A stretch of DNA of 47,810 nt from Paenibacillus agri. Lineage in GTDB: Bacteria; Bacillota; Bacilli; Paenibacillales; Paenibacillaceae. The position numbers and the translations under genes are program-made. The stretch is taken from the NCBI RefSeq assembly GCF_013359945.1, contig NZ_JABWCS010000183.1, positions 1-47,810 on the forward strand, written 5' to 3'. Below, piece by piece: positions 8,021 to 17,029 of the stretch. The stretch's first letter is position 1, and each line of letters opens with the position of its first letter. Under the pieces are notes generated by a model. It saw only the letters and a list, made by a program, of their open reading frames with translations. It was not told the DNA's origin and searched no databases.

Positions 8021-8776
8021 ATGACACACCCGGAGGAAATTTTGCTGGAGATAGAGGGACTGGAAAAGAGCTTTGGTGACCGTAAAGTGCTGGAGGGGAT
8101 CAACCTGCAAGTGGGCAAAGGCGAAGTGATCGTCATTCTTGGCCCCTCTGGCTGTGGGAAGAGCACCTTTCTACGATGTCTTAACGGCCTGGAGCCTGTC
8201 CAGGCCGGAAGGATTCATTATCGAAGTCAGGATCTGGCGAAGCCTGATGTAGATTTTCGCGAGGTGCGGCAGCATATTGGCATGGTATTCCAGAATTACG
8301 AGCTGTTCCCGCATATGACGGTCATCGAGAACATTCTGCTCGGCCCGCTGAAGGTGCAGAAGCGCAGCAGAGACGAAGCGCAGCGGCAGGCAGAGCAGCT
8401 GCTGGAGCGAGTGGGACTGCTCGACCGTAAGGATGCCTACCCGCGCCAGTTGTCTGGAGGACAAAAGCAGCGGATTGCCATTGTCCGGGCACTGTGTATG
8501 AATCCTGAAATTATGTTGTTTGATGAGGTGACAGCTTCACTCGATCCCGAAATGGTGCGCGAGGTGCTTGAAGTCATATTGGGACTGGCCAAGCAGGGAA
8601 TGACGATGCTTATCGTCACCCATGAGATGGGATTCGCCAGGTCTGTCGGGGACCGGATTGTCTTCATGGATCAAGGAAAAATTTGCGAGATATCTTCACC
8701 GGAACAGTTTTTCACCTCACCGTCGACAGAACGTGCCCAGCATTTTCTGGATATATTTCAGTACGACAAATTATAG
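8021..8776 (+). CDS. Polar amino-acid ABC transporter ATP-binding protein
   Basis: The ATPase of 251 residues drives the importer. It contains the Walker A motif GPSGCGKST (residues 41-49), Q-loop in MVFQNYELFPHMT, ABC signature LSGGQKQR, Walker B IMLFDE followed by TASLDPE, and the switch His in VTHEMGF. This set, especially NYELFPHMTV, is typical of the GlnQ/HisP subfamily. A GGAAGG site precedes the ATG. It lies between the permeases and the binding-protein gene. Confidence 0.93.
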   Translation: MTHPEEILLEIEGLEKSFGDRKVLEGINLQVGKGEVIVILGPSGCGKSTFLRCLNGLEPVQAGRIHYRSQDLAKPDVDFREVRQHIGMVFQNYELFPHMTVIENILLGPLKVQKRSRDEAQRQAEQLLERVGLLDRKDAYPRQLSGGQKQRIAIVRALCMNPEIMLFDEVTASLDPEMVREVLEVILGLAKQGMTMLIVTHEMGFARSVGDRIVFMDQGKICEISSPEQFFTSPSTERAQHFLDIFQYDKL

Positions 8777-8797
8777 ACTTAAGGGAGATGAAGAGAG

Positions 8798-9679
8798 ATG
8801 AGAAAAGGATTAAAGTTGTTAACGACTATCGTGTTGACCAGTTTGCTAGTGGTGGGTCTTGCGGCTTGCGGCAATGGCAACGAGGACAAGAACAGTGGCA
8901 GTACCGGCTCCTCCAAGTTCGCTTCGATTGAGCAGTTGAAGAAGAACGGCAAAATCCGGATTGGTGTATTCGCGGACAAACCACCGTTTGGTTACGTAGA
9001 TTCGGAGGGCAAAAACCAGGGATTCGACGTCTATATTGCCAAGCGTTTTGCGAAGGACTTGCTAGGCGATGAATCCAAGGCGGAGTTTGTTCTGGTGGAC
9101 GCCGCCAGCCGTGTAGCGTATTTGGAATCCAATAAAGTAGATATTATTATGGCGAACTTCACGGTGACCGATGAACGGAAGGAAAAGGTCGATTTTGCTG
9201 ATCCGTACATGAAGCTGTCCTTCGGGATTGTATCGCCGGACAGTGCGCCGATCACTGCCATTGATCAGCTGAAGGAGAAGGGCAAGAAGCTGATTGTCGC
9301 TAAAGGCACAACGGCTGAATCTTATTTCACCAAGGAGTATCCGGACGTGGAGCTGCTGAAATTTGACCAATACACAGAAATTTTCGCTGCACTCAAAGAT
9401 GGACGCGGCGCGGCGATTGCCAACGATAATACCGAGCTGATCGCCTGGGCTAAGTCCAATCCCGGCTTTACAGTTAGCATCCCCGAGTTCGGCGGCCAGG
9501 ACACCATTGCTCCAGCGGTAGCCAAGGGCAACAAGGAACTGCTGAACTGGATTAACAACGAGCTGGGCACGCTGGGCAAGGAAAAATTCATTCACGAGGC
9601 GTATAACGAGACCTTGAAAGAGGTATACGGGGAAGGCTTTACCGATCAACTGGTCGTAGAGGGCGGTAAAGTGGAGTAA
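8798..9679 (+). CDS. Amino-acid-binding lipoprotein of ABC importer, PEB1-like (Asp/Glu or Gln)
   Basis: The protein of 293 residues has a lipoprotein signal peptide ending in LAAC (lipidated Cys24), then a short Gly/Asn/Ser linker and a type II periplasmic-binding-protein fold. Segments such as DIIMANFTVTDERKEKVDF, VAKGTTAESYF and AIANDNTELIAWA closely follow the Campylobacter PEB1a pattern, which binds aspartate and glutamate; the related B. subtilis GlnH binds glutamine. The exact substrate cannot be fixed by eye. It is the last gene of the operon, followed by a strong terminator. Confidence 0.9.
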   Translation: MRKGLKLLTTIVLTSLLVVGLAACGNGNEDKNSGSTGSSKFASIEQLKKNGKIRIGVFADKPPFGYVDSEGKNQGFDVYIAKRFAKDLLGDESKAEFVLVDAASRVAYLESNKVDIIMANFTVTDERKEKVDFADPYMKLSFGIVSPDSAPITAIDQLKEKGKKLIVAKGTTAESYFTKEYPDVELLKFDQYTEIFAALKDGRGAAIANDNTELIAWAKSNPGFTVSIPEFGGQDTIAPAVAKGNKELLNWINNELGTLGKEKFIHEAYNETLKEVYGEGFTDQLVVEGGKVE

Positions 9680-9692
9680 GGCTTAAACATAG

Positions 9693-9744
9693 AAAAAGTC
9701 TGTCCCTCAGCTATGTCGATAGCTTGATGGGACAGACTTTTTTT
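9693..9744. terminator. Bidirectional terminator between ABC operon and rluA-type gene
   Basis: Stem AAAAAGTCTGTCCC / GGGACAGACTTTTT with a smaller nested hairpin (AGCTAT / ATAGCT), followed by seven T residues on the plus strand and preceded by a run of A residues. It separates two converging genes. Confidence 0.9.
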
Positions 9745-10777
9745 ATTTTATCGGCTCAGGCGAAGTATACTTCAGGAACGCTTTAGGGATCGGGCTCTCG
9801 AAGGTCAGTAATTCTTCTGTTCCCGGATGAACAAAGGATAGAACACGGGCATGCAGTCCGAGTCTGCCTACGGTTTTGGTCTCTGCTCCGTATTTCTTGT
9901 CGCCCGCAATAGGGTGGCCAATGTCGGCCATGTGGACACGGATCTGATTCTTCCGCCCCGTCTCCAGCTGTACCTCCAGCAGGGAGAAGTGGCGATTGGA
10001 CTGGATCAGCTTGTAATGGGTAACCGCGTGAAGGCCGTCGCCTTCATAAGGGCTGGAATACATCTTGAGCGTAGCGGTTTCCTTCAGCCAGGAGCTGACG
10101 GTGCCTTCCGGTTTTTTAACTGCTCCTTCAACAAGCGCCACGTAAGAGCGTTCTTTCACAGTATCTTTCCAGGTATTCTGCAGGGCCTGCTGGATCCGTT
10201 CGCTTTTGGCAAACATCATGACTCCTGAGGTGTCGCGGTCCAAACGGTGTACGACGAAGATTCGATTCTTCGGGTTGCTGCGACGGACATGCTCCATAAG
10301 CTGACGGTAGGCGGTCACTTCATTTTCCTCTCCGGTAGCAATGGACAGCAGTCCCGCATCCTTCTGGATCACGATGATATCATCGTCCTCATGGACAATG
10401 GTGAGTCCGTTCAGCACTTCCGGCTGCACCGGTTTTTCCGTTTCGATCACAATACTGTAGCCCGGTTGAAGCTGGTAATTATGCTGGGTTGTCGTCTTGC
10501 CATTGACCGATACCTGACCACGGGCGAGGATGGATTTGATCGCATTGCGTCCACGTCCACTGATGTGACTGAGCAAAAAGGATAGCAGTTCCGCTGGCTC
10601 GGTTACTGTATAGGTTTTTGGTGGTGCCGGTGTTTTCGCCTTAGCACTTGGTTTGCTGTTAGGTTTGCTATGGGTTCTGGCCCCTGCTTTGGGTTGTGCT
10701 TTGTGTTGGGATTTACTTTTATGGGCAGGCTTCGCAGTTCTTGCAGAGGTCTCCCCGGGATTTCGTCTTGTGTTCAT
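9743..10777 (-). CDS. RluA-family pseudouridine synthase with basic N-terminal tail, 344 residues
   Basis: Converts specific uridines in rRNA or tRNA to pseudouridine. The catalytic Asp is in HRLDRDTSGVMMFAKS (about residues 175-190). An S4-type RNA-binding segment precedes it (LLSFLLSHISGRGRNAIKSI, then ARGQVSVNGK), and the C-terminal KNQIRVHMADIGHPIAGD is the usual RluA motif. The first 55 residues are an unusual Lys/Ala/Pro/Ser tail (PAHKSKSQHKAQPKAG and similar), probably disordered and RNA-binding. Start supported by GGAG nine bases before the ATG. The precise target site cannot be told from sequence. Confidence 0.9.
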   Translation of the reverse strand: MNTRRNPGETSARTAKPAHKSKSQHKAQPKAGARTHSKPNSKPSAKAKTPAPPKTYTVTEPAELLSFLLSHISGRGRNAIKSILARGQVSVNGKTTTQHNYQLQPGYSIVIETEKPVQPEVLNGLTIVHEDDDIIVIQKDAGLLSIATGEENEVTAYRQLMEHVRRSNPKNRIFVVHRLDRDTSGVMMFAKSERIQQALQNTWKDTVKERSYVALVEGAVKKPEGTVSSWLKETATLKMYSSPYEGDGLHAVTHYKLIQSNRHFSLLEVQLETGRKNQIRVHMADIGHPIAGDKKYGAETKTVGRLGLHARVLSFVHPGTEELLTFESPIPKAFLKYTSPEPIK

Positions 10778-10850
10778 GTATGCATTCTCCGTCCTCTGAT
10801 ATTGTACTCTTCAATATACCATGGGCTCTGAAGAATTACTATTGTTGTAA

Positions 10851-11036
10851 TCAGATATAGAAGAGGATCGCCGCTATGAAGATTATGAACAGGCCAAGAT
10901 GTATCCAGCCGAAGAGGCGGGCATATTTCTTCTCCTTTTTCATATGGCCTACGGCATAAATTTTGGTATCTACGGTCAGCAGCAGGCCTCCTGAAATGAG
11001 CAGGGTGATCGCTGAGAAGATCAAAGTATTGAACAT
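10851..11036 (-). CDS. Small two-helix membrane protein, CLC_0170-like, 61 residues
   Basis: Two hydrophobic helices (LIFSAITLLISGGLLL and GLFIIFIAAILFYI) flank a short basic loop with HMKKEKKYARLFGW. The pattern recalls the small CLC_0170-type proteins found next to spore germination operons in clostridia and Paenibacillus; I am moderately sure. It follows gerC by about 50 bases in the same direction, so it may be the fourth gene of the germination operon. An AAGGGAACTC-like site precedes the ATG. Function unknown. Confidence 0.65.
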   Translation of the reverse strand: MFNTLIFSAITLLISGGLLLTVDTKIYAVGHMKKEKKYARLFGWIHLGLFIIFIAAILFYI

Positions 11037-11087
11037 AAGGGAACTCCTTTCTGTGCTTAGAAAGACTCCACTGGATTTAGCATAATC

Positions 11088-12308
11088 CTATTCTATTTTG
11101 AGACCGATTCTTCGGATGTTGAGATCAAGCTTGAAATTAATATTAATCTTGGAATATAACAGCTCCCAATCGTTTTTGCTATGGATATTGGCTTTCCAGA
11201 AACCAGGTTTAAAGGCCCGGACTTTCTCTCCAGTTCCCAAAATATCGGAATGCTTCTTCTGCGTCTGATCAATTAGACTATTGAGGATTTTGCTCAAGCC
11301 TTCCTTCAATTCAGCTTCTATTACTTTCAGCTTCGCATCGGTATTGATACTCACGGACTCTTTCAGATGCTCGTCCAGCATGGCATCAAGAGAGATCTTA
11401 TAAGTGATTTGGGGCTTCCCATCCACAATATGAACACTTCCTTTAGTAAATCGCTTAACAACCTTGATCATGATAGGGCCAAACGCTTTGGACTCAAAGA
11501 GTACGGAGTAGCCGCCAACGTCAATGCCTTTTATGGCCATGAATGCGCCTATTTCAATGGGGATTGTAGAACCTACCATGACACCATTGCTGAAATAAGC
11601 GAGCCCCTTTATAAAAATGTTTTTGTTATCGCGCATTTCGATATAGGGCAGATAGCCGTTCTGGCCCCACTTTGATTCCGATGACCAGTAAGCACCCAAA
11701 TAATCGGCCGGGAATTTACCGGATTCTACGGCCTTCTCCATCATAGATAGAATATACAATGTAGGAACGCGCTGAAGAGGAGGGTTAACATCCATGAACT
11801 TATAAGCCTCCCCTTGCGAGACCAGCATCCAGGTCTGACGGCGGACCTCAGAATTACGGCGCAGATAATCATTCAAGTCTTCTAAGCTGCTGCGGGCAAA
11901 CGCCTCGCTGATGATGATCACCCGCAGGTGAATCAGGTAGCGAGGATCCGAAATCTGCTGTTGCAGGTTGTTCATGGCATCATCAAGTGTGAGTCCGTAT
12001 ACTTGGACGACCCAGACGGGGTTCTGGCTGCCCGTACCGCCGCTCTCCCCGCTGCTTGGCCCCAGTGGTACCCTGCCAGGAACAGCAATTTGGGCAGTCA
12101 CCCGAATCATTGGAAGTTTGATGGTGTCCTTGAGATGCGTGACCTGATCATCCTCGGGATGAGTTCCTTCAGCAACCTTGTCAATAGATAGTCCTAATAC
12201 AAGTGCGCGGTCTTCAATCTCAAGCTGATCCCAGCAGCCAGTGAGCAGGGGAGTCAGCATCAATAGAACCAAGAACAAGGGTAAAGAGCGGCAGATGTGT
12301 GTATTCAT
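11088..12308 (-). CDS. Ger(x)C-family spore germination lipoprotein
   Basis: The C subunit of a nutrient germinant receptor, anchored to the outer face of the spore inner membrane. The signal peptide ends in LLTGCWDQLEIEDR: the lipobox with conserved WD(Q)xEI(E) that defines GerC proteins. The product is about 406 residues, normal for the family. The ATG at 12308 is chosen because it overlaps the gerB stop as ATGA, the usual coupled arrangement; a longer N-terminus would lie upstream of the signal peptide. The middle contains LRRNSEVRRQTWMLVS, also common in GerC. Third gene of gerA-gerB-gerC. Confidence 0.93.
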   Translation of the reverse strand: MNTHICRSLPLFLVLLMLTPLLTGCWDQLEIEDRALVLGLSIDKVAEGTHPEDDQVTHLKDTIKLPMIRVTAQIAVPGRVPLGPSSGESGGTGSQNPVWVVQVYGLTLDDAMNNLQQQISDPRYLIHLRVIIISEAFARSSLEDLNDYLRRNSEVRRQTWMLVSQGEAYKFMDVNPPLQRVPTLYILSMMEKAVESGKFPADYLGAYWSSESKWGQNGYLPYIEMRDNKNIFIKGLAYFSNGVMVGSTIPIEIGAFMAIKGIDVGGYSVLFESKAFGPIMIKVVKRFTKGSVHIVDGKPQITYKISLDAMLDEHLKESVSINTDAKLKVIEAELKEGLSKILNSLIDQTQKKHSDILGTGEKVRAFKPGFWKANIHSKNDWELLYSKININFKLDLNIRRIGLKIE

Positions 12309-13402
12309 GCAGAACGCCCCCTTTTTTCTCGAATAGTAGCTGTGAGCCACAGCAGAAAAGGATAGAAGGTCAACAGGATCAGACCAAACATGGCTGTTGC
12401 TGAAGCGATATCGTAAGTTTGAAAGACATTATCCGGCAGGAGCGAGGAACCAAAGATAAATGGCAGCAGAAAGCTGGCAACAAGTCGATGATCCTGGAAA
12501 CGGGCGAGTTCCTTGAAGGCATAGGCAGCCATATAGAAGTTGGAGAATATAGTAGTGAAAATAGAAATGACCCAAACAATAATAAAAATGGCATCAAAGC
12601 GCTCTAGCAGGCCTGCGCCAAGGGAGATGGAACGTGCCGTCTCCAGAGTAGGGTAAAAGAGTAGAAGTGTCTCCTGCGCGCCGAACATGCCTACGGATAC
12701 GATAACTATTAATACATAGATGCTCACAATCAGCAGCAAGGCACTTGCGCCGGCTTTCATCACCTTTTGGGGTTTCTTCATGAAAGGAACCAGCAGCGTC
12801 AGGATAAAAGTCCCTTGATACAGTGAGGCGGAAGTCAGCATTCCTGTCGTGAATTTGCGGGGAGTCAACTGGTTGCCGGTTACCGGCAACAAATTCAGAA
12901 CGTCTATTTCCTTCAAAGATACAAGAATGATGATCAGAACAGGGAGTAAAATGAGGGGCAGATAGAAGGCGTGTATGTATGTGAATTTGACAATGTTTCG
13001 GCGGATAGATAGGCAACCGAGCAGCAGCATCAGGAGGATCACGGCTTCAATGGGGGTCTTCTTGAAAATCACGGAGACACATACCTCGCCAAATTGTCGC
13101 ATGGTGATACCGCTGGAGAAGGCGAAGAATACTACAATCAGACCAGTGAGAAAATCCGCGAGTCCTGCACCCACCAGACGGCGACTGAATATGAATAAGG
13201 TCTCGTTCGGGAATTTGCGGCATACTGAGGCTGTAAACCAGAAGCCGATGAATGCGATGAAAATGCCGGAAGCTGTCACCATAGGAGCGCCACTGTCCCC
13301 AGCCTCTGCCATAAAGCGGGGAAAGGTTAAAATGCCTATACCGATAATCGTACTAACGATGACCGCCACGGCCTGCATCGTGGTTATGGGGCGGTTGTTC
13401 AT
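12305..13402 (-). CDS. GerB-family spore germination permease (endospore germination APC-like)
   Basis: The B subunit of the germinant receptor is an amino-acid permease-like membrane protein that binds the nutrient. The translation shows about ten hydrophobic helices, the first being AVAVIVSTIIGIGILTFPR with the unwound GIGIL typical of the APC superfamily. Start placed at 13402 (MNNRPITTMQ) because GGAAGGTGAT sits directly upstream; this start is inside the 3' end of gerA, a 50-base overlap. Length about 365 residues is normal. Overlaps gerC by four bases at its end. Confidence 0.93.
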   Translation of the reverse strand: MNNRPITTMQAVAVIVSTIIGIGILTFPRFMAEAGDSGAPMVTASGIFIAFIGFWFTASVCRKFPNETLFIFSRRLVGAGLADFLTGLIVVFFAFSSGITMRQFGEVCVSVIFKKTPIEAVILLMLLLGCLSIRRNIVKFTYIHAFYLPLILLPVLIIILVSLKEIDVLNLLPVTGNQLTPRKFTTGMLTSASLYQGTFILTLLVPFMKKPQKVMKAGASALLLIVSIYVLIVIVSVGMFGAQETLLLFYPTLETARSISLGAGLLERFDAIFIIVWVISIFTTIFSNFYMAAYAFKELARFQDHRLVASFLLPFIFGSSLLPDNVFQTYDIASATAMFGLILLTFYPFLLWLTATIREKRGRSA

Positions 13403-15005
13403 CCAAATCACCTTCCTCGGTAAAGATCTTTTCTGTATAGGTCTGAGGGGTATGCCGGGCAAGCCTGGTAGGATCAGGTGCATTTAAAAAGCTGGGGCGC
13501 TGTCTCATCCACCATAAGGGTGCGCGGACCAGCGCATCTTTCATATCTCTTATTTTGGCTGGCATGTAAGGGATCATGTAAGGTACGCCAAAGGATTCCA
13601 GAAACAACAGATGATTGACGATAAAGATCGTGCCAATCATTACTCCGTACAGACCGAACAGACCGGCCAGCAGAATCAGGGGGAAGCGCAGCATTCGCAA
13701 GGCAATGGCTGCGTTATAGGCTGGCGTGGCAAAAGAGCCGATGGTGGTCAGAGCGACAATGACCACTGTCGTTGGGCTGGACAGGCCCGCCGAGACCGCC
13801 GCTTGTCCGACGACAAGGACACCTACAATTGATAACGCTCCGCCGATCATTTGCGGCAGCCGAATGGTTGCTTCGCGCAGCACTTCCATGGAGATTTCCA
13901 TGATTAGTACTTCCAATACAGCCGGAAAAGGCACACCAGCTCTTCCGCCGGAGATGGCTACTGCGAATTCGGTAGGCATGAGTTCGGGATTGAAAGAGAT
14001 GACGGCTACATACAATGCGGGGAAGAACAGGGAGAACATCAAGGCAATCAGCCGGATGATACGGATCAGACTGCCCACAATAAAACGTTCATTGTAATCG
14101 TCAAGAGTCTGAAAGAACTGATTGAAAAGTGCCGGCACAATCAGAGAAAAAGGCGAACCGTCTACCAAGATAATTACTCTGCCCTCCAGCAGTGCGGCTG
14201 TGGTTTTGTCGGGACGCTCGGTCGGCTGCACCTGAGGGAACGGGGATAACGGTTGATCTTCAATAAACTGTTCAATGTATCCGGCGTCAATAATGCTGTC
14301 GGCTTCAATTAACGACAACCTGCGCAGCACTTCTTCAATAAGCCTCGGCTCGGCAATGCCTTCGATGAAGCAGACTGCGGCCTGCGACTGAGTTCGAACA
14401 CCTAGCGGGCAGGTCTGAACACGGAAGTCCGGAGTTTGGAGACGGTAGCGGAGCAGGGAAAGGTTCGACTCCAGATTCTCGATAAATCCTTCGCGGGAGC
14501 CGCGAATAATCTGTTCTGTCTGTGGTTGTTCAATGCTTCGCTTCTCGATCTGCCTCAAGCTGAAATAAAGTGCCTGGTTCATCCCCTCTACCAGAACTGC
14601 AACATTCCCCTGGATGATGGTGCCAGGGAGGGCGTACAGTTCCGATAACCGGCCTCCCTTAGCAACATGCACAGTCATATTCCAGATGTAATCGGCAAGA
14701 GCATCCATCGCACTAGGAATAACTGAGATGTCCTCCGGTTCAGTCATCAATGGCTTGAGTACATATTCATGAAGCTGGTTCTCATCTACTACCGAAGACA
14801 AGAATATAATTGCTGCATCCTGCCTGCCGTACAGCTGGAACTGACGAACGACCAGATCGCCGTCTTCGCCCAGCACTTGCTGGATATCCTGCAGATTTTG
14901 CTTCAGATTGATTCCCAGTTTCACTTCCTTGGCGGGACTCGCGGAAAACTGCTGTTTGTTCTGTTTTTCTTTGAAAGACAGGTATTTTTGTTTCCAATCC
15001 TCCAC
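13353..15005 (-). CDS. GerA-family spore germination protein
   Basis: The A subunit of the germinant receptor. The N-terminal cytosolic domain (about residues 1-270) is followed by VILVDGSPFSLIVPALF and by about five membrane segments, with typical GerA stretches such as MPTEFAVAISGGRAGVPFP and PSFLNAPDPTR near the C-terminus. It starts with GTG, with AAGGCGG-type pairing about 11 bases upstream. First gene of the gerA-gerB-gerC-(CLC_0170-like) operon. These operons are usually expressed in the forespore under sigma-G; I could not make a convincing sigma-G promoter in the 165 bases upstream. Confidence 0.94.
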   Translation of the reverse strand: MEDWKQKYLSFKEKQNKQQFSASPAKEVKLGINLKQNLQDIQQVLGEDGDLVVRQFQLYGRQDAAIIFLSSVVDENQLHEYVLKPLMTEPEDISVIPSAMDALADYIWNMTVHVAKGGRLSELYALPGTIIQGNVAVLVEGMNQALYFSLRQIEKRSIEQPQTEQIIRGSREGFIENLESNLSLLRYRLQTPDFRVQTCPLGVRTQSQAAVCFIEGIAEPRLIEEVLRRLSLIEADSIIDAGYIEQFIEDQPLSPFPQVQPTERPDKTTAALLEGRVIILVDGSPFSLIVPALFNQFFQTLDDYNERFIVGSLIRIIRLIALMFSLFFPALYVAVISFNPELMPTEFAVAISGGRAGVPFPAVLEVLIMEISMEVLREATIRLPQMIGGALSIVGVLVVGQAAVSAGLSSPTTVVIVALTTIGSFATPAYNAAIALRMLRFPLILLAGLFGLYGVMIGTIFIVNHLLFLESFGVPYMIPYMPAKIRDMKDALVRAPLWWMRQRPSFLNAPDPTRLARHTPQTYTEKIFTEEGDLDEQPPHNHDAGRGGHR

Positions 15006-15179
15006 AGGTCGCGCCGCCTTCCTATGATATAGTTTCTATATAAAGCTTGGCTCAAACCTAGTCTTTTTATGTGCTTTTTTCAAAAGAAGAAAGGGAACCG
15101 GAAATGTGGTTGGGCGGTTGCTCATTACTCCCATGCCCGGTAAACTAAAGAGAGATAGATCTAAGGAGTTATGATAGAG

Positions 15180-17015
15180 ATGACTATGCAAGCACCTACT
15201 ATGGAACAGGCGCAGGTTGAACTGCAAAAATATTACGGCTATCCCGATTTTCGGGAGGGTCAAAAGAAAATCGTCGGAAATCTGCTGGAAGGCCGCGACA
15301 CACTAGGGATTATGCCTACTGGGGGCGGGAAATCCATCTGTTATCAGGTGCCAGCCCTGCTGATGCCGGGCCTCACATTGGTAATCTCTCCTCTGATCTC
15401 GCTGATGAAGGATCAGGTGGATGCGCTCACTACGGCGGGCATCCCGGCTGCGTATATCAACAGTACGCTCAGCGGCAAGGAGGTCAATGAACGCATCCGG
15501 GCGGCGCGCCGGGGCGACTTGAAGCTGCTATATGTCGCACCGGAACGCCTGGAACTGGACTGGTTCCGCTTGGAAATGGCGGGGTTGTCCATTTCTTGTG
15601 TAGCTGTGGACGAGGCGCACTGTGTCTCCCAGTGGGGGCATGACTTCCGTACCAGCTATCTTTCCGTATCGCCATTCGTAGATGAACTGCCACAGCGGCC
15701 GATTCTGGCGGCATTCACGGCGACGGCTACGCCGGAGGTCATGGAGGATATCGTCCGTCTGCTGCGCTTGCGCGAGCCGGGTGTCTTCATGACCGGACTT
15801 GGGCGAGACAATCTGGCGATGTCCGTCCTGCGCGGCGAGAACAAGCGTGAGTTCGTAATGGACTACGCGGCTTCGCATACACACCAGCCGGGCATTATTT
15901 ATGCGGCGACCCGTAAGGACGTTGACGATCTGTATCAACGGCTGCTTAGCAGCGGGATTGCTGCTGGACGTTATCATGCCGGTATGAATGACCAGGAACG
16001 GGCGGAAAGCCAGGAAGGTTTTCTCTATGATGACATCCGGGTAATGGTGGCGACGAATGCGTTTGGCATGGGGATCGACAAGTCCAACGTCCGTTATGTC
16101 ATTCACTACAACATGCCGAAGAATATGGAGGCGTACGTTCAGGAAGCAGGCCGTGCCGGACGGGACGGTGAGCCGAGTCAGTGTATTCTGCTGTTCAGTG
16201 CCCAGGATATTATGACCCAGAAATTCCTGATCGAGCAGAATCCGCAGGACCCGGAACGCAAAGCTAATGAATACCGCAAGCTTCAGCAGATGATCGAATA
16301 CTGTTATTCCACCCGGTGTCTGCGCAGCGCTCAGCTCGATTATTTTGGCGAGGTCCATAAGGACAAGCCTTGTGGTATTTGTAGCTCCTGTACCGATGAG
16401 CGTGAGTTAGTGGACATGACGGTGGATGCGCAAAAAATCTTCTCCTGCATTCATCGCATGCGTGAGCGCTTTGGCGTTGCCTTGGTGGCCTCTGTGCTGA
16501 AAGGCTCCCGTAATCAGAAGGTGCTGCAATACGGCTTCGAGTCGCTGCCCACCCATGGTGCGATGTCCGGAAGGACGGAGAAGGAGATTACCGAGAGCAT
16601 CAACGTGCTGATCTCGGAAGGATATCTGGCCCTGTCGGAGGGACAGTATCCGGTGGTTCGCCTGCAGCTTCCGGCTGCGGAGGTGCTGCGTGGTCAGCGT
16701 CAGGTGCTGCAGCGGGTGGCGCGGCCATCGCGGGCCGGGTCATCTTCAGGCTCACGTGATCGCAGCCGGGTCCGCGATTTGTCGCCGTCGGCAGTTAACG
16801 AGACGGTGTTCGAGCAGCTTCGCCTGATTCGGCGCGAGCTGGCAGGCCGGGAGCATGTGCCGTCCTACATTATTTTCAATGATGCGACTCTGCGTGAGAT
16901 GAGTGTGGTTTGCCCGCAGACCGAAGCGGAAATGCTGAGGGTGAAGGGTGTCGGTGAAGTGAAATACCGCAAGTATGGCAAGCCGTTCCTTGAGTTTTTC
17001 CAAAATGACATGTAA
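15180..17015 (+). CDS. recQ: ATP-dependent DNA helicase RecQ
   Basis: 3'-5' DNA helicase in recombinational repair. The translation shows Walker A in MPTGGGKSICYQVPA, the DEAH box (VDEAHCVSQWGHDFR), helicase motif VI (VQEAGRAGRDG), the RQC zinc cluster (CYSTRCLR then CGICSSC) and a C-terminal HRDC domain (VFEQLRLIRRELAGRE to VKGVGEVKYRKYG). About 611 residues, like the B. subtilis and E. coli proteins. Several ATGs lie close together; AAGGAG is two bases before the one at 15171, too near, and eleven before 15180, so I use 15180. The next gene begins 14 bases after the stop. Confidence 0.95.
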   Translation: MTMQAPTMEQAQVELQKYYGYPDFREGQKKIVGNLLEGRDTLGIMPTGGGKSICYQVPALLMPGLTLVISPLISLMKDQVDALTTAGIPAAYINSTLSGKEVNERIRAARRGDLKLLYVAPERLELDWFRLEMAGLSISCVAVDEAHCVSQWGHDFRTSYLSVSPFVDELPQRPILAAFTATATPEVMEDIVRLLRLREPGVFMTGLGRDNLAMSVLRGENKREFVMDYAASHTHQPGIIYAATRKDVDDLYQRLLSSGIAAGRYHAGMNDQERAESQEGFLYDDIRVMVATNAFGMGIDKSNVRYVIHYNMPKNMEAYVQEAGRAGRDGEPSQCILLFSAQDIMTQKFLIEQNPQDPERKANEYRKLQQMIEYCYSTRCLRSAQLDYFGEVHKDKPCGICSSCTDERELVDMTVDAQKIFSCIHRMRERFGVALVASVLKGSRNQKVLQYGFESLPTHGAMSGRTEKEITESINVLISEGYLALSEGQYPVVRLQLPAAEVLRGQRQVLQRVARPSRAGSSSGSRDRSRVRDLSPSAVNETVFEQLRLIRRELAGREHVPSYIIFNDATLREMSVVCPQTEAEMLRVKGVGEVKYRKYGKPFLEFFQNDM

Positions 17016-17029
17016 AGAGGGCGCTGCGC

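Noticed and set aside
15528..16358. Minus-strand open frame of 276 codons across recQ
   Set aside because: Lies wholly inside recQ, with composition expected of a complementary shadow and no start signals.
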